DNA of 64,000 bases from Bactrocera neohumeralis (taxonomy: Eukaryota > Arthropoda > Insecta > Diptera > Tephritidae): contig NC_065922.1 of assembly GCF_024586455.1 (NCBI RefSeq), positions 17,976,089 through 18,040,088 on the forward strand, read 5' to 3'. This document shows, in pieces, positions 24,031-36,429 of this stretch (positions within the stretch are counted from its first letter, which is position 1; the number at the start of each line of letters is the position of its first letter). The notes under the pieces are model-generated. The model made no database searches. It was not told the origin of the DNA and saw only the letters and a list, made by a program, of their open reading frames with translations. Both the position numbers and the translations under genes were made by a program.

Positions 24031-24150
24031 GATCTCAAAGAATGCTCGCTGGGAAGAAACTTTCGTCAAATGAAGAGGTGATCGCAGAAACTGAAGCCTA
24101 TTTTGAAGCAAATTTGGAGGATCGCTATGATCAGTATATCAGTAAGAAAA
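24031..24150 (+). pseudogene. irritans-type mariner C-terminal fragment
   Basis: The plus strand reads RMLAGKKLSSNEEVIAETEA followed by YFEANLEDRYDQ-IS, the C-terminal stretch of irritans-group mariner transposases after the third aspartate. Nothing upstream belongs to it because the LINE of family A abuts directly. It may be the missing 3' part of an element like that at 2990-3385. Confidence 0.75.
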
Positions 24151-25015
24151 AAAAAACAATTTTGCCAAAATATGTGTTTTAGCCTGTGGTAGGTTACCTC
24201 CAAAGCTCGTTGGGCCATTTCTACTAGGGCTACATCTCGAAGACTTTACAATAGATTTAAAGATCGAATTTCCCTTTGAGATCTTAGAACGCGGGTCCGT
24301 TTTGATACCTAAAACTCCGATATATTAATCAAAAAGAAAGCTCTTTGAGCAGATTTTTTGGGGTGGCTACCATTAGTTTTGGCTTTGGCTCGCAGAAAGT
24401 ATAGCTGCCTAGATATTTCACTAAGTCTTGCAAGAACAAGAGAATGGATAACAAAATACCTTATATTTATATCTCAGCTTCCTAAATATTACTTTGACAA
24501 TTTGCATCCTTATCAAGCCCGAACAAGAGCTGGTCATTCACCAAAGCCTATAAATGTCAAGCTCGGTCAGTAGATTCAGCGCTAGAAAGTAAGAGTAGAA
24601 GGGAGATCCAACTCATTTTGATTCAGATCATTAGGTACAATAGTCTTGTTAGTTCATCGGGTTTGCTGATCTCAGTGATTCCGCTTTGACCAGAAACTAA
24701 AACTAGTATGTGAGTAAAGTAGCTTGGTGCTATTGATAGTGCGGAATGGCATTCCCCGACTAGCTTTGATCCTCGAATACTTTATATTGTACGTAGTTAA
24801 GAAACTGTTAACGAAGATACAACTTTTAAGCATCTCAGAAATCTTACAAGTATAAGTAATTTAAAATTGATTAGGTAAAATGGTATCAGTTGTTTTTTTT
24901 GTTGTTTCAAAATTATTTTATTTATTGGATCTGCTTTTTCTTAAAGCTTAACAACAAGTTATAAAATCTTAAATCTAATTAAAAACTAGACAGGCTCAAG
25001 CAAGTGATTGAGCTG
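24151..25015. other. unassigned DNA
   Basis: A plus frame at 24358-24573 (71 codons) shows no motif. Nothing else recognised. Confidence 0.4.
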
Positions 25016-25019
25016 TTTT

Positions 25020-25235
25020 GATGATACGTTGCTCCTTAGTACGCAGGCATATCTCTTTTTTTAAGTCGTGTTTGATCGCAGGAATGTACCAAAGCATTAG
25101 CCAGAGGGTTTGGGTGATCTCGGTGTTTAGATATATATTTAATTCTGCTGTCTTCTACTTCTTTCTTTACCATAGGGATACCAAGGTCTTTATGGATATT
25201 TTCGTTACGCATGTACCATGGTGAACATGGTATCA
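25020..25235 (-). pseudogene. Jockey-clade LINE ORF2 C-terminal fragment
   Basis: Inside the minus frame 25036-25356 the segment PWYMRNENIHKDLGIPMVKK followed by SKHRDHPNPLANALV and RLKKRDMP matches the conserved extreme C-terminus of Jockey-type ORF2 proteins (RN--IH-DL-IP-V, HPNPLA, RLKR). The sequence before 25235 no longer matches, so this is a 5'-truncated or badly decayed copy. It is distinct from the LINE families above. Confidence 0.65.
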
Positions 25236-27495
25236 GTTGTGATCGGGAAACTTTCTTCGAAGGAGAAAGCGCGTAAAGCAAAGTAACAGTAAAAGCGTTC
25301 AAAGCTAAGCTCGTTGACATTAGACGAAGCTTTAGGGACACTTTTAAAATGATCATTGATATCAGATATTATAGTATATACAGTATTCCACAATTCAGAG
25401 AAGAGCAACCATTTACTAATTTACATTAACTTTTTCGCTTTAGTAACCTTCGCGTAACGAGCTAATGTATTCTAAGTGCGAGTATTCATAGAAATGAGAG
25501 ATAAGAAGCACTTACGAACATTACGCTGCTGCGCCGACGAAGATTGCAAATAAAAGTTGTTGCATAATTATGTAAATAAATAAGCTAAAAGCGAGCAACT
25601 CGTGAGCCTTAAAAGATAAACCGAACTACCTGAAGCTACAACAACAACTTCTCCACAAAGTGCTCAGGTGAAGCAGTGTAGAGGCAGAATGCAAATCGCT
25701 AACACAGTCCAAGGCAGTTGAAGAGCAGCGAATAATGCAATGTTTGGTATTTCTAGTTGCTGCAAGTGGACAAAGGCGGAACTGAGTAAGTGCGGCTGAC
25801 TAAGTTCGACCCATTACGGAGATGCATTGCAATGCTGAAAATATGTAAATAATGCGGTTGAGGAAATTTGCCACAGTCTCGCTGCCACAATGACAAGGAA
25901 GAGGCACTTGGACTCACTTATTTGCGCAGTGAGGGCGTGAGTGGAGTGAAGGAGTACCACAGTTGTTTGGCCTCCAAGTGAAGAGTCGTCGCACAACTGT
26001 TGACAAGCGCTGGGTCAATGGCTGTCGGTTGTTGCCAGGATTGCAAGGACAACAAAGTGTACTGCTAAGGATATACAGAGGTGATTGGTTATTTGTCTGG
26101 CCAAACAACAAGCAGACTCAGAATGAGCTGCCGATACAACCGTAGACTTTAAGGTGAGTTCAGCAAAAACGTAATTTCTGAGAGAAAAAAACCAACTCAC
26201 CATAATTGCAGCAAAATTCCACTTTAGTCTTTTAGTTGATATCACTGTTGTTGTTGCAATTGCTATCGCAGTCGCTGTCTATGTCATTTTTGTTGTTGTT
26301 AACAATGTTGTCCAAGATTTTTTGGAATTTATTGCATGTCATTATGACGGGTTTGGAGCTAAGCCAAGCATTAACCGCATGCAAACGGGCGACTAGACGA
26401 GCAAACAGCGAGCGGAAAAGGAAACGGATATATCGTAGATAACGGCGCACACGATGGCAACGCTTGTGCATTTGTGATGACGGCGTTGCTGAGCAGCGCT
26501 GAAGACCAAAATCAACATCAGCGTCAGCATCAACACCAACAGCGGTGGCAAGTGGCACACACAATCAAGCACTGCAGCCACGAAGAGGCACGCTGAGCTG
26601 GACGGTCGTCGAAGTGAACGCTAGAATTTGAGTTTTACGAGCTGGCGTCCGTTATTAAGGTCAGTGATGAATATAATGAGCAGAACGTGGTGTTTTCAAA
26701 GCGGTGAAACAAAATTAAGATAACAACGTTAAGAATGCCATTGGTAAGAATGGAGCGGATGTGAGTCTGCATATACTATACGTATGCATTTTATATGGAA
26801 TTGAGAGAAAACAAAAAAGTTTACCAAAAAAAGAAAGAAAAAGTATGCAGAGCGCATAAATTTGTTTGCTTTGAACGAAATATTTTTTTACAATTGTTAT
26901 TTTTGAACTTTTTGCCATTTCGAAATTTTATTTTCATTTGTGTGGCATTTGCAATCCAGAAACTGATTTTAATTACAAGCCAAGAAGAAGTTATAAGAAT
27001 AAAGTAAAAAGTTGCAGAATAAAATTTAACTTACAATTAGCAACCGCTTTGCTCTTTTATCCTGGTCGACAGTTGGGAAGGCACTGTGTTTTAGGTATCA
27101 GAAATATAGAATTATATAATTAAAGACTAAAGGGAAACTACTATTAAGGGGTTAGGGGTAGTCCAAGGACTTGTAGTTGTCACCGCAAGTACCTTTATTT
27201 GGAACAGGGTCAACACAAACAACTATAACTTTGGAAATTAAATCTTTTTTGTTTTAAAATTTTCGTTACTTCAAGTCAGCAAATTCTATAATAATGCCAT
27301 ATTACTATTTTTGTAAAACAATACGATTTAATAGCAAAAAAAAAAATTCGGAAAAGTCTCATTTTTTCGTACCTCTGACTACCCTTAACTCCTTAATGAA
27401 GCTCTTCAATTTAATAAAAATTTCTGGTCTATACAAGATTGAATATTTACCACAAAAGGGTGAAATATATCGAGGCTACCTACTTTAAAGAAAAA
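25236..27495. other. unassigned block with exon-like segment
   Basis: Moderate-composition DNA with CAA/TTG clusters. Overlapping frames on both strands at 26015-26581 reflect triplet-rich sequence. The part 26400-26672 is described separately. Beyond 26700 the DNA is A/T-rich without genes. Confidence 0.35.
26400..26665 (+). other. possible 5' untranslated exon ending in a splice donor
   Basis: A G/C-richer, CAA/CAG/CATC-rich segment (ccaaaatcaacatcagcgtc at 26506) of the kind seen in fly 5' leaders, ending in attaag|gtcagtgatg near 26660, a good donor site. No downstream acceptor or coding exon could be matched. Speculative. Confidence 0.15.
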
Positions 27496-27499
27496 AAAA

Positions 27500-28330
27500 C
27501 ATAGAAACTTCAAATTTAATAAGGAATGTTTATTAAGCTTCGAAAGAACATTCTTTCCCTTTTAATTTTTGAAGATTATCTCTTTCAAATGTTGGCCGCG
27601 GCTACGTTTCTTTTGAGCCCAATTTTCGAAGACTCGTTCGAGCATTTCGACTGATAATTGGCGAATGACACGCATGTTGTTTTCCTTCCTGGCCTGAATC
27701 GAAGCGGGATTATCATAGACTTTAAACAAAATGTCGCCGAGATCAAGAGCTTCAATTTCAGGTATCAATTAGTCGGTTATCATGGCGCGATAACGATCGC
27801 TCTGCACGGTTACCCTCTCACCCGCATCATTTTTGAAGAAATATGAACCGATTATTTCACCGGCCCCCAAACCACACTAAATAAAATGGCATTTCTTGAA
27901 TCTCCTCATTGCTACCTATTCAGCCAGAAATGGACCTCACCGCTGAACAAAATTTGAATCGAAAACGGCGAATCTTCTTGGAACATTTTAAGAGCTCATA
28001 CAGCAGAGCGATGTCGCTTGGGAAGGTCGATCGTCTTCAGTTCTTGTATATAAGCTGTATTTTGTACGCTTTCAATTTAATATCTCGAAGTAAAATCCGC
28101 CAAGTCGTTCCATACATCGGTCTGAATTGCTGCGAACGGCGCCGAACTGACTCTCCATGGTCTTCGTGTACACTCTCAGCTACGGCTACTTTACTATTTG
28201 CTTCACTTTCCTGCACTTTCTGTATGTCACATCGTTTCTCATGTCCATCTGCCTCGCATGTGATATCAGTAAGTTGTGATCTGTTACTAGGCCAATAACC
28301 TGTCAAGCGTCCCACAGTGTTTCCGAGACA
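27500..28330 (-). pseudogene. DUF4817-type transposase remnant, nearly whole catalytic part
   Basis: Minus strand, N- to C-terminal: SVHEDHGESVRRRSQQ then YGTTWRILLRDIKLKAYKIQ (28037-28180), a decayed FS-E-HFWLN block (27920-27970), an IGPYFFKN-type block (27800-27860), IPEIEALDLGDILF (27720-27768), then MRVIRQLSVEMLERVFENWA and RSRGQHLKEIIFKN-stop (27562-27680). The QQDG second-aspartate motif and the PPRSCDLTPLD third-aspartate region are deleted between the LGDILF and MRVIRQL segments. Multiple shifts and stops. Same family as 54560-55340. Confidence 0.8.
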
Positions 28331-29080
28331 GTGTGAATAAAAGACGTTCTTATGTGCCCTTGCACATGACTTTGGAGATGCTTTATGGCCTTAATGAATT
28401 TTATCTCTCCCTGTTCCGCCTGTCAGTAATTATGAAATCGCAGCCACCTTAGCTTCTACCTGTCTCCTTCTAAGGATATCCTCTTCATTCGCCTATCGAC
28501 TATGAATGTATTTTATGTTTATTAGCTATCCTTGCAGCTTTTCTTACCACAAAGACTTCAGCCAGGGAAATAGTGTACTACTCCGGTAGACTGAGATCTA
28601 GCTCCGCGCTTTAGATCCAAGTGCCCACTCTATCAATCATTTTTCAGTCGACCACTGCTTATCAAACTTAAAACCGCTTATCTTGAAGTTAATTTCGCTA
28701 TAGAGCTTTCAACTACAATGTCAATTGGCGATAGGTTGGATAACCCTTTTAGTTAAGCCGTGCTAGTTATTCTTAATGATCTTATTATGAAGAGAACAGC
28801 GAGCTGCTGTATTCGCTCCAACGCACAGTGGCCAATTTGGCCTCGCTAGCGGCATTTTACTCATAGCTTCCAAAGTAAAGAAGATAACTTCAAAATTTTT
28901 TTTTCTCAATTCAGAAAAAAATCAAACAATTTTTGGAAAAATAATTAATTTCTGTTTTATTAATTTTTTTTTTTTAATATTTTATTTTGTTTTTAATTCA
29001 ATAAAAATTTTCCACCATATATGCATAAATAAAATAAGAAAAAAATTGTCAACTCAAAGAGAAACCATATTATAAAAGAA
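28331..29080. other. unassigned DNA, T-rich toward the right
   Basis: No open frame of 60 codons. A T-rich stretch lies at 28895-29000. Nothing recognised. Confidence 0.4.
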
Positions 29081-29083
29081 ATA

Positions 29084-29425
29084 TTAATCAGATTCTTCAG
29101 TATCAGATTCAGAGATATCATCTCCAAAATGATGCATTATAAGCAAGCTTTTAACTTCCTTATCGAAACTAATATTTCTGGAATAAGAAATTGATGAGCC
29201 GTTGGACAATGAAGATATTAAGGGATCGGAAGAAACAAAAAGAGCGTTAATTATATCTTCCATTGTATTTTTTCTGCAATTTTTTCTGGTATTATTTTCA
29301 GGGATGTTCCGATAATCTTTATTTCTGGCTTCAAGCGCTTCCTCGGACATCATACCAATTGGAACCGAAAAATGATTGATTATGTCTGCTCCAAGAATTA
29401 AAATTCCGTCAACAGACGTGGGCAT
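29084..29425 (-). CDS. C-terminal fragment of an unnamed multi-copy insect protein, possibly transposon-derived
   Basis: An open frame of 113 codons. The N-terminal two thirds resemble a C-terminal region I recall in many uncharacterised insect proteins: ILGADII, then PIGMMSEEALEARNKDYR, then TRKNCRKNTMEDI and SSDPLISSL. The last part ends in an acidic tail (SESDTEESD). A stop lies a few codons upstream after in-frame ETVYPWFY, so only the C-terminus remains or an upstream exon is needed. The frame is free of lesions, unlike every transposase nearby. Function unknown; I do not assign it to a named superfamily. The mariner fragment at 29575 ends just upstream. Confidence 0.45.
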   Translation of the reverse strand: MPTSVDGILILGADIINHFSVPIGMMSEEALEARNKDYRNIPENNTRKNCRKNTMEDIINALFVSSDPLISSLSNGSSISYSRNISFDKEVKSLLIMHHFGDDISESDTEESD

Positions 29426-29574
29426 GTAAAACCAAGGGTATACGGTTTCCTATATAATGTTTTATTGTCATTCAGCATTGTTAAGTTACATGCATCGTGG
29501 CTTGAAAATACCACCCATACCAGCGAATTGTCCTCAATTGACTCAAAACCGTGGTTTTCACTTATTCTTCTGAT

Positions 29575-30049
29575 ATTCTAACGATGCCTGACTGTTAATC
29601 GTCGATTCTAAAGCACCAAGTCTTTTATTTTATTGAAATGTTGATCATCAGTTGATGTTGATGGCCGTCCTGGACGTGGTTCGTCGTCAATGCGTTCTCG
29701 ACCCTCTTTGAATAATTTGTACCAATCAAAAATACTTGCTCGGGACAAAAAATTACCTTCAAAAAGTCTTTTCCAATAATCTGAGCGTTACGGCACCAGG
29801 AACTTGATTCCACACACAAAATTTAATGGAACTTCTTTGTTGAACAATTCCAGTCATCATAAAAATCATCGAACGCACTTTATGTACTTGAGAACAACTA
29901 GCGTATACAAAACACGAATGATTTTTTGATGTGACATTTGACACAGCCATCTTTGACAGTCATACCAACATGGAAAATAAATATTTCGACGAATGGGTTT
30001 TCATGCGAAATTTATATTAAAAAGTCTTACTATTTATTGTTCACAGTAG
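29575..30049 (-). pseudogene. mariner element, 5' terminal repeat and N-terminus
   Basis: On the minus strand the element begins at 30049 with ctactgtgaacaataaatag, matching the left terminal repeat of the element at 58567 (ctactgtgggcaaaaaatag). Following 5' sequence (cattcgtcgaaatat, aaatgtcacatcaaaa) also aligns. The transposase start reads IKFCVWNQVPGA-TLRLLEKTF then SRASIF-WYKLFKEG and RIDDEPRPGRPSTST in shifting frames, up to NRRLTV near 29585. The catalytic domain and 3' repeat are absent. Confidence 0.8.
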
Positions 30050-30162
30050 CATTAATACCAAACTTAAATATAGAGCCGGCAATTCGTAAGCTAATCTAGA
30101 GACTATACAGATCCAATATATCACTAATTATACTACGTGATTTACAAAACAAAACAAAAACA

Positions 30163-31157
30163 AGTAAGGAAGGGCTAAGTTCGGGTGTCACCGAACATTT
30201 TATACTCTCGCATGATAAAGTGATAATCGAGATTTCATTATACGTCATTTACATATTTTTCAAATACCGTATTTTTGTAAAGTTTTATTCCGCTATCATC
30301 ATTGGTTCCTAATGTACTATTTATTATACAGAGAAGGCATCAGATGGAATTCAAAATAGCGTCATGTCATCAGGGTGTTAAGAAAATATTATATACCGAA
30401 TTTCATTGAAATCGGTCTAGTAGTTCCTGAGATATGGTTTTTGGTCCATAAGTGGGCGAGGCCACGCCCATTTTCAATATTTAAAAAAGCCTGGGTGCAG
30501 CTTCTTTCTGCAATTTCTTCCGTAAAATTTAGTGTTTCTGACGTTTTTTGTTAGTTGGTTAACGCACTTTTAGTGATTTTCAACAGAACCTTTGTATGGG
30601 AGGTGGGTGTGGTTATTATCCGATTTCTTCCAGTTTTGAACTGTATATGGAAATGCCGGAAGGAAACGACTCTATAGAGTTTGGTTGACATAGCTATAGC
30701 AGTTTCTGAGATATGTACAAAAAACTTAGTAGGGGGCGGGGCCACGCCCACTTTTCCAAAAAATGGCGTCCAAATATGCCCCTTCCTAATGCGATCCTTT
30801 GTGCCAAATTTCACTTTAATATCTTTATTTATGGCTTAGTTATGACACTTTATAGGTTTTCAGTTTCCGCCATTTTGTGGGCGTGGCAGTGTGCCGATTT
30901 TGCCCATCTTCGAACTTAACCTTCTTATGGAGCCAAGGAATACGTTTACCAAGTTTCATCATGATATCTCAATTTTTACTCAAGTTACAGCTTGCACGGA
31001 CAGACAGACATCCGGATGTCGACTCTACTCGTCGCCCTGATCACTTTGGTATATATAACCCTATATCTGAGTCTTTTAGTTTTAGGACTTACAAACAACC
31101 GTTATGTGAACAAAACTATAATACTCTCCTTAGCAACTTTGTTGCGAGAGTATAAAA
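30163..31157. mobile_element. non-coding element with subterminal inverted repeats (about 1 kb)
   Basis: Starts at caagtaaggaagggctaagt and carries attttatactctcgca at 30197-30212; the right end carries its inverse, tgcgagagtataaaa, at 31143-31157. Internal segments include several gggcg-ggccacgccca motifs (30450-30475, 30735-30755) and gacagacagacatccg near 31000. Open frames inside (30551-31255) are incidental. This arrangement is common in fly intergenic DNA; I recall it without a firm family name. Confidence 0.7.
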
Positions 31158-33684
31158 AATCGTTTACAGTGGAATTGCACCACGTTGACCGAAATGAGAG
31201 GAAAAGAAAAGCCAACCAATATGTTAATCAAAGAAATTGCAAAGCAATTCATTAAGCTAAAAACGAAGCAGAAAATAACTCTAAAATAGTAATTACAGAA
31301 ATTTATTTAAAATACTGGCTACTGAATAAATAAAATGGCACAAGCCAGTAGAAGAAACAAAACCAAAAGCAACAACGAATGCTTGAAAAGCAATGGAATA
31401 GAACAAAAACCGAAAATGCCAACGAATTTAATCAGTAGCCAGTGCATCAATACATTGGCAGATAAACCAGATGAGCTGGGTGAAGGAGTAAGCGGAAAGT
31501 AATTGTAAAAAGGATTCTCAAGCTGCTGTTAGACTCTAATTAAAACTGGAGAACATTTCATGAAAAGTATAATGTTTGGCAGAGCAACTGAAAAGCCAAT
31601 CATGAAATCAGTGTGAGTGGCTTGGAGCGCCAGCACATGTGACCGCCGGCGGCAGCGGAGTTTGATGGGGACCAATGATTAGTTGTTGGTTGCATAAAAG
31701 GAATTGTAGATAAAAGTTGGCGTTTAAATTATTTTGGGTTGCGAAGTTTTTTGTTATTTTTACTTTTATTTATTTTTTATTTTTTTGCTTTGGATAGTTC
31801 GAAATGTAAGAGGTATTCAATATATTATATTAAATACAACATTTTTTGCATACAAAAAGTATAAAGTATTTAAGTATTTTCAACTAAAGTAAAATTCCAG
31901 CAGTAAGGTTTATTAATGAATTAAAAACTTACATAAAGCCGATTATTTTTCAGTTGAACTTTTTATCAGCTGAGGTTTCCTTCAAACTTCAAACATCACT
32001 AACATTATAATTAGTTAAATATGTGAAACGAACTGTAAAATTTCCATAGCAAGCGAAGCCTCATTACCTTATTTTCTGTCAAACACTTTCTAACTTTTAA
32101 CGCTACGAACTTGTTATATCTTCTTGCCATCACCGTCTTCTTTGGTTGGAAAACTATTAAGATATGTTCGATACATTCCACTCTAATGCTTGACGAATGG
32201 AACGTGGCTTCTTAAAACATAAACTTAGCATTTAATGAATTGTTTAATAAATGCATTCAATCTTTCTCTAATATTTTTTATTCTGAAACACTCCTTCACT
32301 ATTTGAAGTCAATTACAAAAAGCACACAACCTCAAAAATACTTTTCTCTTCAAATCATAATTTACTATGTTGCTAAATACTTAACTGCCCTGACAACTAA
32401 TAACTGCCCGCTCCAGCCAACTCACTATACTACTGGTACTGGTCCTAATGGCAGGTCATTTTCGCAATTTCAGTCAATAAAAGTTGCAGAAATCTCAAAG
32501 CAACAAACTTGAACTTTTATCGACACCTTTACTCACACAGTCATCAACACGGGCGCCAAAACACACACAAATGTGAAGGCATGGTCCCCTGTTTTATTGA
32601 AACATCAAAACGACACACTTTGAGATGAACTGTCAAATGCAGGCTGGCAAAGACTAACGCTGCAACAAAGCAAAACTTCGAGAAGAAGCGGAGAACAAAA
32701 AGAACTAAGTATGAAACTAACAAAGTAGCAGCAACATAATTTGATGTGTATTAAAAAGTAATTTGGTAGCCTACAAAGGCAAGTCATAGTTAAGGTCGTG
32801 TGGCCAACGAAACGAAAGCAATGCAATTACAAAGTATGAGGCGGCAAATGGCCAAATGAGTGCACAGCGGAGAGGAAGAGCGTAAGCGGTGTGGGTGACC
32901 AATGGATGATGGATGCAAGTGAAGAAAGTTTTCGGTATGGGCCGTCAGCTTTCAGCAGCGCTTATAAAAGTCAATATAAATGGAAGAAAAAATGTGCGGT
33001 GGCACATAATTAAAAAACTATTTATATTATTTTAGTAAAAGTGAGGGAGAATATTTTTTTTAAACTTACATATTAAATTATACGAAAGTTTCAGGTATGA
33101 GGTGCTTTAAAGCCAGCCTTGTTGATAATAGCAAGATATATAAAAATGTTTTCTCATTACTTTTTTTTAAATATTTGTAGCGTAAGAGTAAACAAAATTA
33201 AGCTTTGCAACTCATTATTAGCCGAAGTAATTAAAAACTCATTGAAGTGTGGCACAACGAACGAGTATAGGAAGGTGCTTGTGTTCGGGATATTAATGAA
33301 TTAGTTCCTTTGAGAAAAACTTGTGCTTACATAAGATTTTAATTAAATATCTCAGGCAGCTCAGAGTATTTTCGGCGTATTCTTTTTATGCAAGGTTTTT
33401 TATTCAGATATGAGGTGTGCGTAGGGATTGTCAACAGAGAGAATTTCATGCATTGAGAAGACAGTTGCACTTGCATAAGACAATTTTTAGTTTTAGTTTT
33501 TCAGTTCACATTCTTATCCCACTAGTGGGATTCTGAACAACCTGAGCTCTATACGCTCCATTCTTTGAAGTCATGGCAATTTAATTTCTGAGATTATTCA
33601 AGGTACAGTCATCTGAGTTGCATAGAACAGCTTGTTTACATAGTTGTTTGAAAGTAGTTGAGTTGAAAACCAATTTTTAATAAA
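31158..33684. other. unassigned intergenic DNA
   Basis: A/T-rich with no recognised element. Frames at 32240-32512 and 32605-32826 lack motifs. Confidence 0.45.
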
Positions 33685-34515
33685 AACAGGAAAAAACGTT
33701 AACTTCGACTGCACCGAAGCTAATATACCCTTCACAGGTGCATTTCTTTTAGTAACTATGTGTCCAGTTTGTGTAGAAGTAATCTGATCTGAACAATTTT
33801 TTCGGAGATTAAATTATTACCTTCAGCAATAATCCATGTCAAATTTCGTGAAGATATCACGTCAAATGCGAAAGTTTTCCATACAAGCCCTTGATTCAGA
33901 TAGTTCGATTTGTATGGCAGTTATATGCTATAGTGAGCCGATCTGAACAATTTCCTCGGAGATTACATTATTTCTATGAATAGTAACTCATACCAAATTT
34001 CGTAAAGATATATCGTTAAATGAGGAAGTTTCTCATGCAATCATTTGATTCCGATCGTTCAGTTTGTATGGCAGTTATATGCTATAGTTAACCGATCTGA
34101 ACAATTTTTTCGGAAATTATATTATTACCTTCAACAATAATCCATGTCAAATTTCGTGAAGATATCACGTCGTATGCGAAAGTTTTCTATACAAGCCATT
34201 GATTCCGATCGTTCGGCTTGTATGGCAGCTATATGTTATAGTGGTCCGATATCGGCAGTTCCGACAAATTAGCAGCTTCTTGAAGAGAAAATGACGTTTG
34301 CAAAATTTGAAAACGATATCTTAAAAATTGAGGGACTAGTTCGTATATATACGGACAGACGGACTGACGGAAAGACAGACAAACGGACATGGCTAAATCG
34401 ACTCAGCTCAACATACTGATCATTTATATATACATATACTTTATAGGGTCTCCGACGCTTCCTTCTGGGTGTTACAAACTTCGTGGCAACTTAATTTACC
34501 CTGTTCAGGGTATGA
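33685..34515 (+). repeat. dispersed repeat with three tandem 154-bp units
   Basis: Opens with gttaacttcgactgcaccgaagc-aatatacccttca and closes with taccctgttcagggtatg. Between them the marker gatctgaacaatttt recurs at 33786, 33940 and 34094, and the equivalent point of the terminal segment is at 34248: four positions exactly 154 bases apart. Each unit contains aaatttcgt-aagatat, gaaagtttt and gtttgtatggcagttatatg. Then come ccgatatcggcagttccgac, gcagcttcttgaagagaaaa, a gacagacggac tract and ctccgacgcttccttctggg. Not coding. Partial reversed copies at 40300-40510 and 61095-61345. Confidence 0.8.
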
Positions 34516-36425
34516 AAATAAATAATTATGAAATTAAAAAATTATATATAGTATGTATATATATACATATATATATAAAGTTCAGTTTTAATTTGACATT
34601 TGAAATTAATTTTCAAATCCCGCACAATGACAGTTGATTTAAAACTGTCTGCCTGTGTCTTTAATGCCTACACACGTGCATGTACCGGTGCGTATACGTA
34701 ACCTTCCAAAAATAAGCCGTACGCCTACTCAGTCACATTATTGTCTGCGGCTGATTGGCTGGTTGCCCTTGGTTAACAATTTTAATGATGAATATTTATC
34801 AAGCTCATCAGCAACATTGATTATAATCCACACGCACGCATATGTAAGACCTCGAAAGCAATGCATGGTGGATCGAATCAAAGAATTTCCAGCAGTCAGA
34901 GTTTTAATCAACGCAAGTGGATACTTCAGTGTCATATGTGTCTGTGTGTGGTAAGTATATCTGCAAGTGTGTTTGTGTATGGTAATCCATCAGCGTAATG
35001 AACCATATTGTTACAAGCCAAGCCACTTTCAAGTGTCTACTCACGACTTGGTAATGAGTCTATCAGTGGGAGATTTATGTGCGATATGCGTACATACTGG
35101 CATATGAGTATGTAATGGGTGGGACTAAAATTGATTATTAAAGGAAAAGTATGAAAAAATAATAAAAGTAAAATTATTTTTAGACTTTTCTTAGAAGTTT
35201 TTGCTTATGGATAGATTACAATATATATAAATTATGATCTCTCATATATTGACTTGGAGGACCACTTGAGTAAAGTACTTAATTATGTTTTGAAGGTTAT
35301 TTACTATTTCCTTGTTCTGTTTTTGGACCACCCCGTCTAAAAGTGTCTATTAACGTAATAACAACACATGTCTATATATGCATACAACGCTATCTACCCC
35401 TAATCAGCGCAAATTATAATACCTCAACAATGACTGAAGGATTTTTATTCAAAAACGAAGTGTTCATGTAGTCTTGCTGGTAGCTTCCTTAGCACACATG
35501 CAGGTATGATACTAAGCATTAGAACACACGCCAATAAAACGACCTTCAGGCACGTAGTCTCCACTCCCTACTTAGTTAACCACTAAATTATCGCTACTTT
35601 GATTTTGTATATGCGGCATGAGGTTTATTGATGAAGCACTCTTGCGTATATGCTTATGTAAGTATTTACCAATACCAAGGTACGACCTTAACTCAACGCA
35701 CTTGAAGCCAACAGCCCTTGCTTAGTGTTAATACCCATCGGCCGGATTATGTTGCAATATACCGTTATGTATGTACATACCCATAGCTTCAAATGAAAGC
35801 TATCGCTTGGAGAAATAATTATAATCAGCATTATTGCAATCAACCGTTATTAGTCACATGGAGTTAAGTGCGTACTTGTGGTTTAAAAATGAAGACTCTA
35901 TGTTTTTAAAACAAGTGTGGGTTAATTTGTAGGAATCAGGTTTAATATTTACTTTATTTGTTTGGGTATTAAATGGATTCGGAATTTCCAGACTTAATAC
36001 GATTAATTTGCAATATTGTTGAAATCACAAGTGAAGACAAGTGGTTCTAACTCAGAAAGAGCTTTTCGCCTTAAATAATCTCAACAATGCTGATGCCAAC
36101 GATGCATTTATTTAGTGGATTTGAGTGATCAATTGCTAGTGGTCCTGATATTTACTACTTAGCTTTGATAGATAGACAAATGAACATTTTTGAAAGGTAT
36201 GTATTTGAACCATAAAAGTAAACTTTAGAAAATCCGAACAATCTCAACGTTTTGACTGCCACATCCGCTCAAGTCCACGGAAAGATGGTTAATCGAATTC
36301 TTAGACGCTTTCCAAGATTTCAAGGAGACACTCAATCGCTGCGCCCACATTTTGGCACTCGGTCAATATATGGATCCTTTTATGAATCTTCGTCTTCTTT
36401 GTTCGTATAGACATCGATTACGCAG
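34516..36425. other. unassigned intergenic DNA with TA tract
   Basis: An alternating TA/CATA tract at 34540-34580, then mixed DNA with no supported gene. The frames at 34655-34954 lack motifs. Confidence 0.45.
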
Positions 36426-36429
36426 TTAT

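Noticed and set aside
30551..31255. Several open frames of 68-92 codons.
   Set aside because: They lie inside a dispersed non-coding element and overlap on both strands.
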